Shown here: positions 17,058-24,882 of the stretch, piece after piece | Position numbering within the stretch: the stretch's first letter is position 1 | Layout of the letters: every line of letters starts with the position of its first letter | NCBI GenBank assembly: GCA_016873495.1 | Contig: VGXC01000011.1 | Location: 1 to 64,000, forward strand | Direction: 5' to 3' | DNA: 64,000 nt | DNA from: Nitrospira sp. | Lineage (GTDB): Bacteria; Nitrospirota; Nitrospiria; Nitrospirales; Nitrospiraceae | Translations under genes and position numbers: made by a program | The notes under the pieces: model-generated | Database searches by the model: none | The model's input: the letters and a program-made list of their open reading frames with translations, nothing else | Told to the model about the DNA's origin: nothing

Positions 17058-17494
17058 GGCGCGACCTCCTGTCGGTCATGGGTCTTGCCGGCGGGCGGCG
17101 AGGAGTCGTCGTCGGCAAAGACGGTGCGGCGCCACACGAGATATCCGGCAAAGAGGAGGGTCGTCGCGATGAAGGTCGACCGAATGGCATTGAAGCCCCA
17201 GGCCATCTGGTTTATAGCTTCGCTGGCGATGCCGAACCCGGCGTAGGCCAGACAGAGTCCCCAAGCCCAGGGACGCAGGAAGAGAAACCCATAGCCGATC
17301 GCCAGATGCAGGGCGGGGGATTGCAGTTTGATCAGAAGCCCCATCGGTCCGTTGAGAGTGGTGCCGAAGACTTTGAGGGCATACTCCGGATACAAGGCGA
17401 TGATGACCAGGTCGAAGAGCCCCACGATCAAAAAGAGGCCGCCGAGGAGTTTAATGTCCCGTCCGGTCCGTATCTGTGGTGTTGTGGCGTTCAT
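17054..17494 (-). CDS. Small integral membrane protein before phrB
   Basis: Protein of 146 residues with four predicted membrane helices (about 16-38, 50-74, 78-98, 102-124) and charged ends. Not recognised. Its stop overlaps the photolyase ATG, so the two are cotranslated; 37 bases separate it from the secreted protein upstream. It may be a membrane accessory of the light-stress operon. Confidence 0.7.
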   Translation of the reverse strand: MNATTPQIRTGRDIKLLGGLFLIVGLFDLVIIALYPEYALKVFGTTLNGPMGLLIKLQSPALHLAIGYGFLFLRPWAWGLCLAYAGFGIASEAINQMAWGFNAIRSTFIATTLLFAGYLVWRRTVFADDDSSPPAGKTHDRQEVAP

Positions 17495-17531
17495 GCGTAC
17501 GCTCCTTCGTGCCGGGCGGATGCATTGAGGC

Positions 17532-18080
17532 TTACCACTGCCAGGCCGGCGGGGCGGCTGTCCACCAACCGTCCGGCTTGGCCCCGCGCCAGGCGGCCTG
17601 TTCTTTCCAGAGACGTTCTGTTTCCTTCCGGTCGAGCCTGGTGGCCATAGCGGCGCTCACGTCGGACTGCTGGCGGACGCTGGTCTGGATCATTTCCTTG
17701 GCCATGCGCGCCATCCCGCCCGGCGGGTCCACCAGGTCCTGCGGGTCCTTGTATGCCAGGTTGAAATAAAGCTGATCGACCAGCCCCCACTGTTCTGCCC
17801 GGGACAGATGTTCCAGATATCCGTCGATCGCCTGGTAGACGTAGGTCAAGTAGACATAGCCGGCGGCCGAGGGGCGTTCCCGGATCAATTCCTCGCAGGC
17901 TTGGAGCGCATGGCGGTAATCCCCAGCGGCCAGAAAGACCTTGGCCTGCGCCGTATGGCTGGGCATCGGCCGGCCGTCGGCGGCGCGGCTCTGGCCGGGA
18001 TTCAACGATATGAGCGCCAGCCCCAGGATCAACCAGCGGAGGTGGCGACGGTTCAAGAGCAGCCTGAGCGTGGGCATCAT
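17532..18080 (-). CDS. Exported hypothetical protein, weak TPR character
   Basis: Protein of 182 residues with an N-terminal signal (LRWLILGLALISLNPGQSRAAD) after a basic start. AQAKVFLAAGDYRHALQACEELIRERPSAAGYVYLTYVYQAI has the spacing of two tetratricopeptide helices. The C-terminus is Trp-rich (GWWTAAPPAWQW), which is unusual. The start has AGAGG 7 bases upstream. No family recognised; probably periplasmic. Confidence 0.65.
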   Translation of the reverse strand: MMPTLRLLLNRRHLRWLILGLALISLNPGQSRAADGRPMPSHTAQAKVFLAAGDYRHALQACEELIRERPSAAGYVYLTYVYQAIDGYLEHLSRAEQWGLVDQLYFNLAYKDPQDLVDPPGGMARMAKEMIQTSVRQQSDVSAAMATRLDRKETERLWKEQAAWRGAKPDGWWTAAPPAWQW

Positions 18081-18153
18081 GATGAAACCTCTTTTCTGGA
18101 GGGGCCATGCATAGCTTCGCCCTGTCAGTCACATGATACTGAGTGGGGCAGAG

Positions 18154-18184
18154 GATGATCCCTGCGGATGAGGCAGGGATCATC
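18154..18184. terminator. Perfect 12-bp hairpin between two minus-strand genes
   Basis: GATGATCCCTGC (18154-18165), 7-base loop, exact complement at 18173-18184. No T-run follows on the minus strand. It separates the 114-residue protein gene (18243) from the gene at 17532 and may end transcription or protect an mRNA end. Confidence 0.45.
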
Positions 18185-18242
18185 ACTCGCGGCGGGAGGA
18201 TCCGAAGGAGGTTGCGGCACCCCCCGCACTTGCCAGTCGCCC

Positions 18243-18587
18243 TCAACGCACGTTGAATCGAACCCTGTCGGAGGCTTGGAGAAGCCGGTGATCGGCGGTG
18301 GCCGCCACCACTCGAATCTCGTGCGCCCCCGGCTTGAGTCCCATCAGGGGACTTTGAAATGCCGTCTGGTATTGGCCGTCCACAAATACATGGGCGTGAT
18401 AGGCCTGAGACCCTTTGCGTAACTCGAATTTCACATCGACGTCTTCGCTGGGAAGGGTCTCGCCGTTCCGCGGAGCCAGGATCGTCACCCGTGACCCGTC
18501 ATCGTCCGCTCCAGGGACCTCCGGGGGATAGGCCCAGGCAAGGAGGCCGCTCAGTACAATCAACCCCGCAATCACGGGCGTCCGCAT
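18243..18587 (-). CDS. Exported Ig-like beta-sandwich protein
   Basis: Protein of 114 residues with a short signal peptide (VIAGLIVLSGLLAWA) and a single beta-rich domain: SRVTILAPRNGETLPSEDVDVKFELRKGSQAYHAHVFVDGQ, ending DRVRFNVR. This has the layout of a small Ig-like domain with a histidine pair (YHAH) that might bind copper; that last point is a guess. The next upstream gene is 14 bases away (PDZ protein), so both are likely expressed together. Confidence 0.65.
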   Translation of the reverse strand: MRTPVIAGLIVLSGLLAWAYPPEVPGADDDGSRVTILAPRNGETLPSEDVDVKFELRKGSQAYHAHVFVDGQYQTAFQSPLMGLKPGAHEIRVVAATADHRLLQASDRVRFNVR

Positions 18588-18601
18588 GGGACCCTCCTCG
18601 G

Positions 18602-19096
18602 TTAGGTCGTTTTCTTTTTCCGGTAGAGGTCTTCTTCGGCCACGCGAATGATGGTCATTTCTTGTATGCTCGTATCCCGCCTCACGCTTACCTTGACGGA
18701 TGTCCCAACCTCGCCCCGCACCATGGTGACGACCTGCTCATAGGTCTTGCCTGCCAACGAGGCGCCGTCCACGGACACGAGCTCGTCCCCATGGGCGAGT
18801 CCCGCTTTACCCGCCGGTCCTTCCGGGTGAACGGTGCCGACGTAGAGAGCCGCCGGGTCTCCGACCCGCTTAGCCGAGAGTTGCAGCGCGATGCCGATGA
18901 CTCCCTTCGGAAAATTCGGATCCTGCCGGTAGCCCGATTCACCGTGGCCTTCTTTCATGCCGGGATGTCCCTCTCCGGCGAGGGCCTTCCCGGTCCGGCC
19001 CAGCGTCAGCAGGCCGAGGGCGACCCACGCGCCCCTGATCAACAGGTCGCGGCGTGAGGAAGTGGGCAGGGTGGCTATGGGTGATGTCTTGCGCAT
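18602..19096 (-). CDS. PDZ-domain protein with Tat-like signal
   Basis: Protein of 164 residues. The N-terminus has the twin-arginine motif SRRDLLIRG and a hydrophobic stretch, suggesting folded export by Tat. A single PDZ domain (about 85-150) is clear: GVIGIALQLSAK, then GPAGKAGLAHGDELVSVDGASLAGKTYEQVVTMVRGEVG. The linker holds HPGMKEGHGESG, possibly metal-binding. There is no protease domain, so it is probably an adaptor or scaffold in the periplasm. Confidence 0.75.
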   Translation of the reverse strand: MRKTSPIATLPTSSRRDLLIRGAWVALGLLTLGRTGKALAGEGHPGMKEGHGESGYRQDPNFPKGVIGIALQLSAKRVGDPAALYVGTVHPEGPAGKAGLAHGDELVSVDGASLAGKTYEQVVTMVRGEVGTSVKVSVRRDTSIQEMTIIRVAEEDLYRKKKTT

Positions 19097-19136
19097 GATC
19101 GATTCCCTCCGTGATGGTGAAGGATGCCTGCATAAT

Positions 19137-19156
19137 GCCGACCCTTTCCGGTCGGC
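19137..19156. terminator. Short GC hairpin
   Basis: GCCGACC, 6-base loop, GGTCGGC (perfect 7 bp) in the 96-base gap between the lipoprotein gene at 19193 and the PDZ gene. No T-run. Confidence 0.35.
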
Positions 19157-19192
19157 CGTGCCACTGCATCGTCGTCCTCGCCTCTGTGACGC

Positions 19193-19537
19193 TCAGTACA
19201 CCCGGTTATGCGGAATCTGCCGACGATATTCCCGTGCCATGGAGTCGGCTTCGTCGGCTTCCGCCAACAGGGACTTGGCCAGATCGAGGCTGTGCAGCGT
19301 TTCCGCGTGCTGGGCTCCTTTGAGCCGCGCCAACACCTGGGCTTCCAGTTCGTAACGCTGCGCGATTTCGCGGAGTGCCGTCGCCTGGCGTTTGTATTGA
19401 AATGCCAGATCGTGAGCCTGCGGCGTCATCGATTGCTGCAACGCGCTCGGCTCGGCGGGTGTGGTTGCCGCACATCCGATCGCTCCGGACAGGGTGAGCA
19501 TCAGCATAGTGCCGATGATGATTGGTGTGGATTTCAT
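19193..19537 (-). CDS. Predicted lipoprotein with helical domain
   Basis: Protein of 114 residues with a lipobox (LSGAIGC, acylated Cys near 22). The mature part is alpha-helical and rich in Ala, Glu, Gln and Arg (YKRQATALREIAQRYELEAQVLARLKG), probably a coiled-coil pair on the membrane surface. Not recognised beyond that. Confidence 0.65.
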   Translation of the reverse strand: MKSTPIIIGTMLMLTLSGAIGCAATTPAEPSALQQSMTPQAHDLAFQYKRQATALREIAQRYELEAQVLARLKGAQHAETLHSLDLAKSLLAEADEADSMAREYRRQIPHNRVY

Positions 19538-19581
19538 GGCGCGCTCTCCTTTCTTTACGGGTGTGTCGGTGATGGCTCCTT

Positions 19582-20556
19582 CTAGAGCGAGGCCTGCATC
19601 GGCATCGCCGTGCGAGGGGCCGTTTCTACAATTTGCTCCAGGGCTGCCTTCAAATTCGGATATCGGAAACGGAAGCCGCCGCTGAGGGCGACTGCCGGTT
19701 CTACCCGCTGACCGGTGGTCATCAGCGTGGAGAGCTCACCGAGTGCCAGCCGCAGGGCGAAGGCCGGGACGGGAATCCAAGAGGGACGCCCTAGAGCCCG
19801 TCCCAGGGTCCGGCAGAACTCTTTCATGGTCACGGCACCGGGAGCCACTCCGTTGACCGGTCCTTTTACTTCCTGATTTGTGAGGGTCCACTGGATCAAC
19901 CCGATAAGGTCTTGCCGATGAATCCAGGATACCCATTGGTCGCCTGGCGAAATGGGCCCGCCGAGGAACCATTGGAATGGGAGCAGCATCCGAGGCAAGG
20001 CCCCTCCGTCCGCTCCAAGCACCATGCCGAATCTCATCCGGACCACACGCAGGCCAAGGGCCTCGGCTTTGACGGCTTCCTGTTCCCAGGCTTGCGACAG
20101 GTCGGCCAAAAAGCCGGAGCCGACCGGCGCGTTTTCGGTCAGGGAGCCCCCGGCGCTGGCGCCGTAGAATCCAATACCGGAGGCGTTGAGCAGCACCTGT
20201 GGACGGGAGGCGGTCCGTGGTAGGGCCTGTACCAGCGCGGCCGTGGTTCCGACGCGGCTGTCCCAGAGGAGCTGCTTGCGAGCCCTGGTCCATCGGCCAT
20301 CCGCGATGGGCTCGCCGGCCAGGTTGATAATGGCGTCGGCTCCCTCCAGGGCCTTGGTCCAAGGTCCGAGGCTGCGCCCGTCCCAGGCGAGAGTGACGAT
20401 CGGCAAGGTCAAGTGGCGGACGGTCGCGCCGGGGGCCCGCGAGAGGATGGTAACCTGGTGTCCTGCATGGGCCAGGTGGGCCGCGAGCGGTCTGCCGATG
20501 AACCCTGTGCCTCCGGCAATGACGATGTGCTTGGAGCCCTCTTCATGCTCGCGCAT
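19582..20556 (-). CDS. TIGR01777-family epimerase-like protein
   Basis: Extended-SDR protein of 324 residues: KHIVIAGGTGFIGRPLAAHLAHAGHQVTILSR, then INLAGEPIADGRWT and ASGIGFYGASAGGSLTENAPVGSGFL, diagnostic of TIGR01777 (SulA/YfcH-like), and the C-terminal DUF1731 part from about 265. ATG 20556 has AAGGAG 8 bases upstream; GTG 20565 is too close to that site. Substrate unknown. Homologues often adjoin photolyase and MerR/LitR genes, consistent with the region. Confidence 0.85.
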   Translation of the reverse strand: MREHEEGSKHIVIAGGTGFIGRPLAAHLAHAGHQVTILSRAPGATVRHLTLPIVTLAWDGRSLGPWTKALEGADAIINLAGEPIADGRWTRARKQLLWDSRVGTTAALVQALPRTASRPQVLLNASGIGFYGASAGGSLTENAPVGSGFLADLSQAWEQEAVKAEALGLRVVRMRFGMVLGADGGALPRMLLPFQWFLGGPISPGDQWVSWIHRQDLIGLIQWTLTNQEVKGPVNGVAPGAVTMKEFCRTLGRALGRPSWIPVPAFALRLALGELSTLMTTGQRVEPAVALSGGFRFRYPNLKAALEQIVETAPRTAMPMQASL

Positions 20557-20593
20557 GATGTCCACTCCTTATCCGGCTGTTGCGTCGTCTTCT

Positions 20594-20941
20594 CTATGCC
20601 TCACGGCCTTGCCGATCCTCGTGGCGTCGAGTGGGATCCCCCTCGTCCCGCGCTGCGTCTGCCTGGTCCCGCTCTCCGGGGGGTGTGGAGGCGGTGATCG
20701 CCTGGCCGAACCGCCGCTGTTTGGTGCCGTGCAGGAGATTCGGGCGTTCGGCTATGCGGTTGCGCAGAATCACCGGGTCGATCACCTCGCCGCAGATCGT
20801 ACAGCGGTACGCGGTAAATTCGATCTGCCCCTGGTCGTCTCGCAGGTCCATGTAGGCGGACAGCACCATCAGTCCCCGGCAGCGTGGACATTCCAGCGGC
20901 TGCTCGTCGGCCTGGTTCGCCTGTTGCGGTGTTTCGGTCAC
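20594..20941 (-). CDS. Zinc-ribbon-like protein, paralogue of 24395
   Basis: Protein of 115 residues with LECPRCRGLMV near 16-26 and AYRCTICGEVIDPVI near 44-58: two C-x-x-C knuckles about 25 residues apart enclosing DLRDDQGQIEF. The same pattern, with the D-L-R-D-D-x-G-Q-I core, is in the protein at 24395. The tail is polar and disordered. GTG start. No known family; a nucleic-acid or protein-binding knuckle is likely. Confidence 0.65.
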   Translation of the reverse strand: MTETPQQANQADEQPLECPRCRGLMVLSAYMDLRDDQGQIEFTAYRCTICGEVIDPVILRNRIAERPNLLHGTKQRRFGQAITASTPPGERDQADAARDEGDPTRRHEDRQGREA

Positions 20942-21000
20942 GGCCGCATGCCACCTTTCTTCCGTCCTGGGCGGCTGACTGTCGTCGGAGTCGTACCCTT

Positions 21001-21834
21001 CTAGGGTCCATCGGCGCTCCGCGCACAGCGAAATCCGGTCCCGTGGGTCTGCAGCGCAAACCCGCCGCGACCTCTTGCTGATGTCGTGATGTCGGCCACG
21101 GGGCTATGCCAGGATCCGCCCCGAATCGATCGGACCACTCCCTGCTTGTCGGGACCCTTCGGGTTCATTTTCGGCGCGTGCTTGTAGTATTCCGGGTCGT
21201 ACCAATCGGAGACCCACTCCCTGGCATTGCCGGCCATGTCCTTGACGCCATAGGGTGAGTCTCCACCAGGCAATGACCCGACCGGATATAACGTCTTTTC
21301 CTCTTCCCATTCGCGGTCAAAATTTGCCCGTTTCGACGTCGCGGGTTCATTGCCCCAGGGAAAGACACGGCCATCTGTGCCACGTGCCGCCTTTTCCCAT
21401 TCCGCTTCGGTGGGGAGCCGCTTCTTGGCCCAGGCGCAATAGGCCTTGGCGTCGTACCAGGTCGTCTGGACGACCGGGAGTTGCTCGATGCCCTTCACGG
21501 AGAAGAGCGGGCCGGTGGCATAGGGATTCGGAGGGTTTCGATGGCCGGTGGTCGTGACAAACGCCATATAGCGTTCATTCGTGACTTCAACTTGATCGAT
21601 CGCAAAAGCGTCGAGGTACACGGATCGTTGCGGCCATTCATCCGCCCGGCCTTTGCCTTCCGGATTGCCCATTAGAAATTCTCCGGCTGGAATCGTCACC
21701 ATGGGGACCGAATCAAGCTCTTTCGAAGCCGGTGACGCCGCAATGACCGGAGACTGCGCCCCGGCGCAAGCGATGGCGATGATCACCGTCATCGTTTTCC
21801 AGCAAGTTGTTCTCCTCCGCAAGCCTGGTGTCAT
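21001..21834 (-). CDS. SUMF1/FGE-fold exported protein (copy 1)
   Basis: Protein of 277 residues with a signal-like N-terminus (MTVIIAIACAGAQSPVIAAS), then the formylglycine-enzyme-like fold: VPMVTIPAGEFLMGNPEGKGRADEWPQRSVYLDAFAIDQVEVTNERYMAF, KRLPTEAEWEKAARG, FPWGNEP, GNAREWVSDWYD, RGGSWHSP, THGTGFRCAR. The cysteine pair of true FGE (C-x4-C after GGS) is absent, so it should not make formylglycine. Starts in an ATGA overlap with the gene upstream. Confidence 0.85.
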   Translation of the reverse strand: MTPGLRRRTTCWKTMTVIIAIACAGAQSPVIAASPASKELDSVPMVTIPAGEFLMGNPEGKGRADEWPQRSVYLDAFAIDQVEVTNERYMAFVTTTGHRNPPNPYATGPLFSVKGIEQLPVVQTTWYDAKAYCAWAKKRLPTEAEWEKAARGTDGRVFPWGNEPATSKRANFDREWEEEKTLYPVGSLPGGDSPYGVKDMAGNAREWVSDWYDPEYYKHAPKMNPKGPDKQGVVRSIRGGSWHSPVADITTSARGRGGFALQTHGTGFRCARSADGP

Positions 21835-22199
21835 CTCTTCTGCTCCTTACTCCCTTCGATGGCATGGGACGTATGAATTTTGATTTGGCCGACCAATCGG
21901 TCCACCTGACGCTTGTCGCCCCGCTCAGCCGCCTCTTGCGCCTGAGTGACGAGGGTTCTGGCTTCGTGGAGGTGCTGTTCGATTTCGGCCTGCAGGGCGG
22001 GGGAGGCGACTGTTCCCCCTAAGGCCGCCCGATGATAGACCTCCCACGCATGATCCACGGTATGTTCGGCCTCATGGACCACCTTCGCGGTCTCCGGGTG
22101 CGGATTGCGGTTCGGATCGATCGGACCGGCCTGAACCGTCGCAGCCCCCAGGAAGGCACCGAATGAAATTCCGATAACGAGAGCTATGAAGCGTGTCAT
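21831..22199 (-). CDS. Exported helical protein
   Basis: Protein of 122 residues with a signal peptide (ALVIGISFGAFLGAATVQAG). The mature part is helical, with many His residues (HPETAKVVHEAEHTVDHAWEVYHRAAL) and a second helix bundle (EAEIEQHLHEAR-like). It resembles small metal-binding SmmA/DUF-type helical proteins, but I cannot name a family. Coupled by ATGA to SUMF1 copy 1, which suggests joint action in the periplasm. Confidence 0.68.
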   Translation of the reverse strand: MTRFIALVIGISFGAFLGAATVQAGPIDPNRNPHPETAKVVHEAEHTVDHAWEVYHRAALGGTVASPALQAEIEQHLHEARTLVTQAQEAAERGDKRQVDRLVGQIKIHTSHAIEGSKEQKR

Positions 22200-22251
22200 G
22201 TGTGCACCTCCGTCACGATCACACCGCTCTTCAGAACGGTGTCACATTCCC

Positions 22252-23310
22252 TCACGGCTTCCTCGTCGACTGTTCGATCAGCGACCGGAGTTCCAACAGT
22301 TCAACGTTCTTGGGATCAAGGGTCAGGCCGCGAGCCACCGCCTGTTGCGCGTCTGCAAACCGTTCTCTGCCCATCTCAACCAAGGCAGCAATGTAGGCGT
22401 CCTTGATCCGCTGTTCGATCTCGGGAGGGGCGGTTCTGGCGCAACGGAAGCCGAGGCCTACGCCATAGCTGTTATTAAGCGGGTGATTCCAGAACCGGTG
22501 GGTGGCTCTGACCGTGCTCTCCGGCGCGATCCACGATCCGCCGCGAATGACGCGCTTTTCTCCGACCGTCAGCCGGTCAACATAGGTGCCGGTGCCCCCT
22601 AGCCATACGGGTTTTTCAGGCCCGGACGGATTCACCATCGTTTCAAGCCGTCCGTAGTATCGCGGGTCATACCAATCTGAAACCCACTCAAAGACATTCC
22701 CAGCCATATTGAACACACCATAGTAACTGGCGCCCTCCGGATAAGAATCCACCGGCAGGGTCGCGTCATGATTCTTGCCATAGTTGGCTTTAGCCGGATC
22801 GAAGTCATTGCCCCAGGGGTAGAGGTTGGCCCTGGGACCCCGAGCCGCTTTTTCCCATTCCGCTTCGGTCGGAAGGCGTTTGCCACGATACGCACAGTAG
22901 GCTTTCGCGTCCTCCCAATTCACTCCAACTACCGGCTGTTCGGGCTTATTCAAGCGAGGATCATCCCAATAGGCCGGGGCGGCATGACCCTTCGCCCTAA
23001 TGAAGTCTCCATAAAGCTTGTTTGAGACCTCATACTTATCCATAAAGTATGAATCAAGGAACACCATGTGAGCCGGGCCTTCGTCGTTCAATGCGTCGGC
23101 CGACCACGGCGTGTTCATCCTGCGCTCGTACGCAGTGGATTTTTTGCCCGAGTTCGCAGGCGCTTCCTTATCAACTCCCATCACCGACGGCCCATGCCCG
23201 ATGTACACCATCTCTGCGGGAATCGACGATTCATCCGCCTGGCTTCTTCCGGTCGGCAGGCTCACGCCTACTATCAGGACCGCCAGAATTATGGCTTGCT
23301 TCATATTCAT
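22252..23310 (-). CDS. SUMF1/FGE-fold exported protein (copy 2)
   Basis: Protein of 352 residues. ATG 23310 follows GGGAG by 7 bases. Signal peptide AVLIVGVSLPTGRSQA, then AEMVYIGHGPSVMGVDKEAP, YFMDKYEVSNKLYGDFI, GKRLPTEAEWEKAARGP, YPWGNDFDPAKANYG, GNVFEWVSDWYDPRYYG, RGGSWIAPEST and GLGFRCART. A C-terminal extension of about 50 residues looks like one TPR-type hairpin (GRERFADAQQAVARGLTLDPKNVELLEL). FGE catalytic cysteines missing. A close sister of copy 3 in layout. Confidence 0.85.
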   Translation of the reverse strand: MNMKQAIILAVLIVGVSLPTGRSQADESSIPAEMVYIGHGPSVMGVDKEAPANSGKKSTAYERRMNTPWSADALNDEGPAHMVFLDSYFMDKYEVSNKLYGDFIRAKGHAAPAYWDDPRLNKPEQPVVGVNWEDAKAYCAYRGKRLPTEAEWEKAARGPRANLYPWGNDFDPAKANYGKNHDATLPVDSYPEGASYYGVFNMAGNVFEWVSDWYDPRYYGRLETMVNPSGPEKPVWLGGTGTYVDRLTVGEKRVIRGGSWIAPESTVRATHRFWNHPLNNSYGVGLGFRCARTAPPEIEQRIKDAYIAALVEMGRERFADAQQAVARGLTLDPKNVELLELRSLIEQSTRKP

Positions 23311-23383
23311 CACAGGTCTCCCGTCACCGCATGTGTGCGAAGGGGGGGCGGTTTTGCCGCCCGCCCCCTCGAAGTTTCATCTA

Positions 23384-24364
23384 TTACTTCTTCATGCTCT
23401 TCTTGATGCTCAACTTGATGAGATCACGGGTCGCCATGTACTCCTTGTTGCCCGGCTCTGCCGCCAACGCCTTTTCGATGGAATCTATCGCATCGGCATT
23501 CTTCTCCGCACCCATAGCGACGAGCGCTGCAATAAACGCATCCCGCCCCGCCTGCACGGTCTCGTCCGAAGCCGTCGGAGCCGACTTGGCGCAACGGAAT
23601 CCTAGCCCGACCCCATAGGAGTTATTGTCCGGCTGATTCCAGAACCGGTGACTGGTGTGCAGGGAAGTTTCCGGCGCCAGCCAAGAGCCGCCGCGCAGCA
23701 CCTTGACCGGACCCTGATTGGCAAAGTTGTAGCCCTTCTCAGCGCCTTTGGGATTCAACGCGATGCTCTCCTTATAGAATTTCGGGTCATACCAGTCCTC
23801 GACCCATTCAAAAACGTTTCCGGCCATGTTGTAGGCACCGAACCCGCTCACACCGTCCGGGTAAGAGTCCACCGGCGTCGTGCGACCGATATTCTGTCCA
23901 TAGTTGGCCTTCTTGGGATCGAGCTTGTGCCCCCATGGATAATGATTGTCGCCTCCCGGACCTTTGGCCGCCCGTTCCCATTCGGCTTCCGTCGGAAGCC
24001 GTTTGCCTTCCCACTTGCAGAAGGCGTTGGCATCGGTCCAGCTCACGCCGACGACCGGTTGATTGGCCTTGTTGAGCCGTGGGTCGTCCCAATAGGCCGG
24101 CGCCGGGTGGCCTGTGGCCTTCATAAACTCCTTGTAACGCGCATTCGACGCTTCATACTTGTCGATCAGATAGGCATCGAGCACGACCTGGTGCTTGGCT
24201 TCATCTGAATGCTCGTTGCTTCCCATGGTGAACTCGCCTTTGGGAATCGGCACCATGTCCGTGAGGTTCTTTGCCTGTTCGGCGGCTTGTGCCGAGGCCG
24301 CGGCTAATCCTGTCGTCAAGGTCAGCGCGATGACCGCCTGCTTGATGCGTGTGTAAGTCTCCAT
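23384..24364 (-). CDS. SUMF1/FGE-fold exported protein (copy 3)
   Basis: Protein of 326 residues from ATG 24364 (GAGGAGAAAGGA upstream). Signal peptide with ASAQAAE cleavage, then DMVPIPKGEFTMGSNEHSDEAKHQVVLDAYLIDKYEASNARYKEFM, GKRLPTEAEWERAAKGPGG, YPWGHKLDPKKANYG, GNVFEWVEDWYD, RGGSWLAPETS and GLGFRCAK. The same C-terminal TPR-like tail as copy 2 (AEKNADAIDSIEKALAAEPGNKEYMATRDL). FGE cysteines absent. Copies 2 and 3 clearly arose by tandem duplication. Confidence 0.85.
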   Translation of the reverse strand: METYTRIKQAVIALTLTTGLAAASAQAAEQAKNLTDMVPIPKGEFTMGSNEHSDEAKHQVVLDAYLIDKYEASNARYKEFMKATGHPAPAYWDDPRLNKANQPVVGVSWTDANAFCKWEGKRLPTEAEWERAAKGPGGDNHYPWGHKLDPKKANYGQNIGRTTPVDSYPDGVSGFGAYNMAGNVFEWVEDWYDPKFYKESIALNPKGAEKGYNFANQGPVKVLRGGSWLAPETSLHTSHRFWNQPDNNSYGVGLGFRCAKSAPTASDETVQAGRDAFIAALVAMGAEKNADAIDSIEKALAAEPGNKEYMATRDLIKLSIKKSMKK

Positions 24365-24394
24365 GTCCTTTCTCCTCCTCAATATTGAGCGCCG

Positions 24395-24745
24395 TTATGC
24401 GGCGCCCTGGGTTGATTGAACGGCCGACTGTCCGGACATCTGCTCGCTCCTGTGATTGAAAATTGGGGCCGAAGGAGCCCCGGCCCATTTGTTCCGGCGA
24501 CTGCTGATCGCCGCCTCGGGATGGAGTCTGTTGCGTTCGATCACCGCATCGAGGACATTCCCGCATTGGACGCAGCGCCTGGCGTCGAAGCAGATTTGTC
24601 CTGTGTCATCCCGGAGATCTTCGCAGTACTCCCACACCATCAGGCCTCCGCAGCGTTCGCAATCGGTTCTGGCGAATGAGCGAGAAGAGTCCTCGCGAAC
24701 CGCTGTTGCGACGGCACTTTCCGTTGTTGTTGCTTGCGTTGCCAT
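24395..24745 (-). CDS. Zinc-ribbon-like protein, paralogue of 20594
   Basis: Protein of 116 residues. ATG 24745 with a strong AAGGAGGGA site; the longer frame is not needed. DCERCGGLMVWEYCEDLRDDTGQICFDARRCVQCGNVLDAVIERNRL carries two C-x-x-C knuckles around the same DLRDDxGQI core as the protein at 20594. Ser/Thr/Gln-rich ends. It is the first gene on the minus side of the divergent promoter shared with the light sensor, and heads the run into the SUMF1 genes. Confidence 0.68.
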   Translation of the reverse strand: MATQATTTESAVATAVREDSSRSFARTDCERCGGLMVWEYCEDLRDDTGQICFDARRCVQCGNVLDAVIERNRLHPEAAISSRRNKWAGAPSAPIFNHRSEQMSGQSAVQSTQGAA

Positions 24746-24787
24746 GTCTCCCTCCTTTCTGCTCTGAATGGCTGTCAGCATCACGAT

Positions 24788-24882
24788 TTGTCTAATTCGT
24801 CCAACGTTATGGTCTATGTATAATACAAATTGTCCAATGTGTCAATAGTTATTTAAAAAATTATTTGACACACATTAGACAT
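24788..24882. promoter_or_regulatory. Putative CarH operator region: repeated ATTRGACA motifs and long imperfect palindrome
   Basis: AT-rich island in GC-rich DNA. Read on the minus strand: ATTAGACAA (24796-24788), GTTGGACGA (24805-24797) and ATTGGACAA (24838-24830). Read on the plus strand: ATTAGACAT (24874-24882). Arms at 24831-24847 and 24863-24881 form an imperfect palindrome around ATTTAAAAAATTA, each arm overlapping the -35 box of one divergent promoter. It looks like an autoregulated operator. Confidence 0.6.
24817..24845 (-). promoter_or_regulatory. Promoter for the 24745 gene run
   Basis: Minus strand TTGACA (24845-24840, perfect), 17 bases, TATACA (24822-24817); TTATAC with a 16-base spacer is the alternative. 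The -35 is followed by CATTGGACAA, one of the repeated motifs. Confidence 0.6.

Noticed and set aside
21001-24364. Functional sulfatase-activating (FGE) enzymes
   Set aside because: The catalytic cysteine pair is missing in all three proteins and no sulfatase gene is present in the window.
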